Source: Armatimonadota bacterium (GTDB lineage: Bacteria; Armatimonadota; Hebobacteria; CAIYQO01). Taken from it: 16,667 nucleotides of DNA. The position numbers were made by a program, and so were the translations under genes. The stretch covers positions 1 to 16,667 of the forward strand of contig JAKIYB010000032.1 in assembly GCA_022708765.1 (NCBI GenBank), written 5' to 3'. Below are positions 15,106 through 16,667 of the stretch, piece by piece. Position 1 is the first letter of the stretch, and every line of letters starts with the position of its first letter. Under the pieces are notes generated by a model that saw only the letters and a program-made list of their open reading frames with translations, was not told the origin of the DNA and did not search any database.

Positions 15106-15141
15106 GGTGACTCCTTTACATGATCAATTCGTGTCAGTTCC

Positions 15142-15289
15142 CCTGGAGGGCGAGACTCCGTCGAGTCGCGCGCGTAGGAACTGGAATCGAGAACGCACAT
15201 ACTGATGTCCGTGGTACCCGCTCAAAGGCATGCGTAAGATGCAAGACCGTCTCCTACGCGCGCGGCTCGACGGAGTCTCGCCCTCCAGG
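15142..15289. repeat. 148-bp MITE-like element with 38-bp inverted arms, between cobU and cobT
   Basis: The left arm 15142-15179 and right arm 15252-15289 are inverted copies matching at 37 of 38 positions (a single T/C difference at 15166 versus its partner). They start CCTGGAGGGCGAGACTCCGT on the left. The 72-base centre (15180-15251) has only minor hairpins and no coding capacity. The right arm encodes the last residues of CobU (about Leu-Pro-Gly-Gly-Arg to the end) and its TAG stop at 15256-15254. As RNA, the whole element would form a very stable 38-bp stem. It has no transposase gene, so it would need one supplied elsewhere. Repeats of this GGAGGGCGAGACTCCGTCGAG style recur in some environmental bacterial genomes, as far as I recall; I could not check this. 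Confidence 0.85.
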
Positions 15290-15838
15290 TAGCTGATGCA
15301 TCGCTTCCGCCAGCGCCTTCACCTCCACCGGCAGGCCGGCGATGAGGAAGTAGACGCGGTCGGCTTCGGCGGCGAGGCGCTGGTTGACGCGGCCGAGGGC
15401 ATCGCGATAGGCGCGCCCCAGCGGGTATTCCGGCACGAGTCCGAGGCCAACCTCGTTGGAGACGAGAAGGAGGTCGGCCTCGGCCTCGTGGTATGCGGCG
15501 AGCAGCGCATCCGTTGCGCTTCGGATGCGGTCGTCCGCCGTCGCTTCGTCAACGAGCAGCAGATTGCTCACCAGCAGCGTCAGACAATCGAGTAGGTAAC
15601 AGTCCGTCTCGGCGGCGTGGGCGCGGATGGCCGCCGCCGCGTCCAGCGGGCACTCCACCGTGCGCCAGTCGGCGGGACGCTCTGACCGGTGTTTGGCGAT
15701 GCGCGCGGCCATCTCCTCATCATATGCCTGCGCGGTGGCTAGGTACGTCACCCGCCCGCCGTGCGCCGCCGCAAACCGCTCGGCAAAAGTGCTCTTGCCG
15801 CTGCGCGCGCCCCCCAGAATTAATGTCAATTCGCCCAT
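15254..15838 (-). CDS. cobU: Adenosylcobinamide kinase / adenosylcobinamide-phosphate guanylyltransferase
   Basis: 194 residues. The P-loop Gly-Gly-Ala-Arg-Ser-Gly-Lys-Ser (9-16) follows the Leu-Thr-Leu-Ile-Leu strand. His50 in Lys-His-Arg fits the guanylylated His of the family. Leu-Asp-Cys-Leu-Thr-Leu-Leu-Val-Ser-Asn and Ser-Asn-Glu-Val-Gly-Leu-Gly complete the signature. It phosphorylates adenosylcobinamide and caps it with GMP, giving adenosylcobinamide-GDP for CobS. ATG at 15838 is preferred: it sits just after the riboswitch terminator, with AGGGG five bases ahead, although the frame stays open upstream through the riboswitch. The last 11 codons and the stop lie in the arm of an inverted-repeat element, so the natural C-terminus has probably been replaced; the core enzyme is complete. 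Confidence 0.93.
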   Translation of the reverse strand: MGELTLILGGARSGKSTFAERFAAAHGGRVTYLATAQAYDEEMAARIAKHRSERPADWRTVECPLDAAAAIRAHAAETDCYLLDCLTLLVSNLLLVDEATADDRIRSATDALLAAYHEAEADLLLVSNEVGLGLVPEYPLGRAYRDALGRVNQRLAAEADRVYFLIAGLPVEVKALAEAMHQLPGGRDSVEPRA

Positions 15839-15850
15839 AATACCCCTGAG

Positions 15851-15881
15851 TAAAACAGCCCCAGCCGGGGATGGCTGGGGC
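15851..15881 (-). terminator. Riboswitch-linked intrinsic terminator ahead of cobU
   Basis: On the minus strand, GCCCCAGCC (15881-15873) pairs with GGCTGGGGC (15866-15858), nine perfect pairs with a six-base loop, followed by TGTTTTA. It sits about 70 bases after the cobalamin aptamer and 13 bases before the cobU start. It is the likely expression platform: B12 binding would favour this hairpin and stop the cob operon. No clear antiterminator partner was traced by eye. Confidence 0.75.
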
Positions 15882-15945
15882 CGATGACATGCGCGCTGGG
15901 CATCGTCGGCGCACCACAACCCTCCCACGAGGCTGTACTGCATTG

Positions 15946-16127
15946 CGCGCCTGACCGGTCTCCTGGCTTCCGCGTCGTCCTCCCCGCGCGCCTTCCCATC
16001 GAACGGCTCGAGAGGACGTTCGTCCTCCAGCACCGACAGTGGCATATTGCGCGGTTCGTCAGCGGTGACAGTTGCGGGGCAGCGCCGGATTCGCACCGGC
16101 TTCCCGACATCAGACAGGTGTAGTGTA
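15946..16127 (-). promoter_or_regulatory. Cobalamin riboswitch
   Basis: The minus strand carries the conserved cobalamin aptamer blocks in order: the stem-loop GCCGG-TGCGAAT-CCGGC (16100-16082 region), CCCCGCAACTGT (16079-16068), the B12-box-like GCCACTGT (16043-16036), and GGAAGCCAGGAGACC (15971-15957). The variable arm between about 15975 and 16035 includes an AGGACG / CGTCCT stem. The 5' edge is set where CACCTGTCTGATGTCGGGAAG begins and is approximate. It lies 20 bases after the glycosyltransferase stop and controls the cobU-cobT-cobS-cobC operon, presumably by transcription termination at 15851-15881. The promoter was not identified; it may lie within the glycosyltransferase gene. Confidence 0.95.
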
Positions 16128-16146
16128 GCGGAGAAAGTGCAGAACG

Positions 16147-16667
16147 TCAAGCCGCGTTGGCGGCATCCGCCAGCACCTCGCGCAGCCGCGCGAACTGCGT
16201 TTCGGCGTTGAAGTGGGCGGCGACGCGGGCGCGGCCCGCGCGCCCCATGGCGGCGCGACGGGCGGGATCGGCGTAGAGGGTGAGGAAGGCGTCGGCGAAG
16301 ATGGCGGCGTCGCCGGGCAGCAGCAGGCCGGTTTCGCCGTCCCCCACCGCCTCGGGCAAGCCGCCGACATTCGCGGCGAGCACCGGACGCTCCAGCGCCA
16401 TCGCCTCGATGGCCGCCAGGCCCAGCCCCTCGCGCCGCGAGGGCATCAGCACGACATCGCAGGCCGCGAAGTAGGGGAGCGGGTCGGCCTGGAAGCCGGC
16501 GAAGATCACGCGGTCGCCCAGCCCGAGTGCCTCCGCCTGGTCGCTGAGCGTCAGCGCGTCTTCGCCGTCGCCCACCAGCAGCAGGCGCGCTTCCGGCTGC
16601 TTCGCCAGCACGCGTGGCCACCCCTCAACCGCCAGCGCCTGCCCCTTCTCCGGCGCCAGCCGCCCGA
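16147..16667 (-). CDS. GT4-type glycosyltransferase, C-terminal part (runs off the window)
   Basis: The frame is open to the window edge, so only about 173 C-terminal residues are visible. They begin Gly-Arg-Leu-Ala-Pro-Glu-Lys-Gly, the usual entry to the second Rossmann half of GT-B enzymes, then Leu-Leu-Leu-Val-Gly-Asp-Gly. The nucleotide-sugar-binding Glu-x7-Glu motif is present in Arg-Glu-Gly-Leu-Gly-Leu-Ala-Ala-Ile-Glu, followed by Gly-Gly-Leu-Pro-Glu. A retaining glycosyltransferase of family GT4 is clear; donor and acceptor are not. The GTG at 16611 is internal, not a start, since homology continues upstream. Its stop is 20 bases before the cobalamin riboswitch; a role in B12 synthesis is not expected. 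Confidence 0.9.
   Translation of the reverse strand, partial: GRLAPEKGQALAVEGWPRVLAKQPEARLLLVGDGEDALTLSDQAEALGLGDRVIFAGFQADPLPYFAACDVVLMPSRREGLGLAAIEAMALERPVLAANVGGLPEAVGDGETGLLLPGDAAIFADAFLTLYADPARRAAMGRAGRARVAAHFNAETQFARLREVLADAANAA

Noticed and set aside
13468..15123. Long plus-strand open frame (551 codons) opposite the cob genes
   Set aside because: It is antisense to cobS and cobT, whose motifs are unmistakable; GC-rich codon use leaves the opposite frame open.
15254..16621. Single 455-codon frame joining glycosyltransferase DNA, riboswitch and cobU
   Set aside because: The open frame crosses a conserved cobalamin aptamer and a terminator. The glycosyltransferase is read in another frame with a stop at 16147, so cobU starts at 15838.

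Overview
The window is GC-rich, densely coded DNA from what looks like a diderm bacterium: it encodes a secreted beta-rich, outer-membrane-like protein, a lipoprotein-type protein, and late cobalamin synthesis under a B12 riboswitch. The phylum cannot be read with certainty. Gene style and repeat type suggest Armatimonadota or a similar environmental lineage, which is a guess. I see no tRNA, rRNA, CRISPR array, integrase or transposase.

Left part (1-4268). On the minus strand lie an ECF-type sigma factor, a zinc-binding anti-sigma-like protein, and the start of a lipoprotein or membrane-anchored protein that runs off the window. Divergent from them is a ClpA/ClpC-type AAA+ unfoldase. Its second ATPase module stops abruptly after codon 752, and the frame then runs antisense through the end of a neighbouring gene. 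That neighbour, a divergent receiver-domain protein, is also cut at the same place. Position ~4268 is therefore a rearrangement breakpoint or an assembly join.

Middle part (4256-9224). A minus-strand operon reads ketosynthase-like protein, SAM methyltransferase, multi-TM GAF/PAS histidine kinase, receiver fragment. Spacings are -4, +6 and -10 bases, so translation is probably coupled. The ketosynthase keeps its Cys and first His but has Gln for the second His and Arg for the usual Lys. Together the genes could form a make-and-sense cassette for a small acyl-derived signal; this is inference. A divergent promoter pair serves this operon and the plus-strand beta-rich exported protein.

Plus-strand part (9395-12412). 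The exported protein is followed by an OLD-family-like ATPase. Its Walker motifs are good, but its TOPRIM-like domain has lost the expected DxD aspartates.

Right part (12580-16667, minus strand). A GT4 glycosyltransferase fragment is followed by a cobalamin riboswitch, an intrinsic terminator, then cobU, cobT, cobS and an alpha-ribazole phosphatase gene. This is a compact nucleotide-loop assembly operon that B12 would shut off.

Two structured non-coding elements stand out. A 148-bp element with 38-bp inverted arms lies between cobU and cobT and supplies the stop codon and last residues of CobU. A ~170-bp cloverleaf-like element lies between the convergent ATPase and phosphatase genes; its inverted ends begin directly at both stop codons. 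Both look like small non-autonomous repeats that settle at gene ends.
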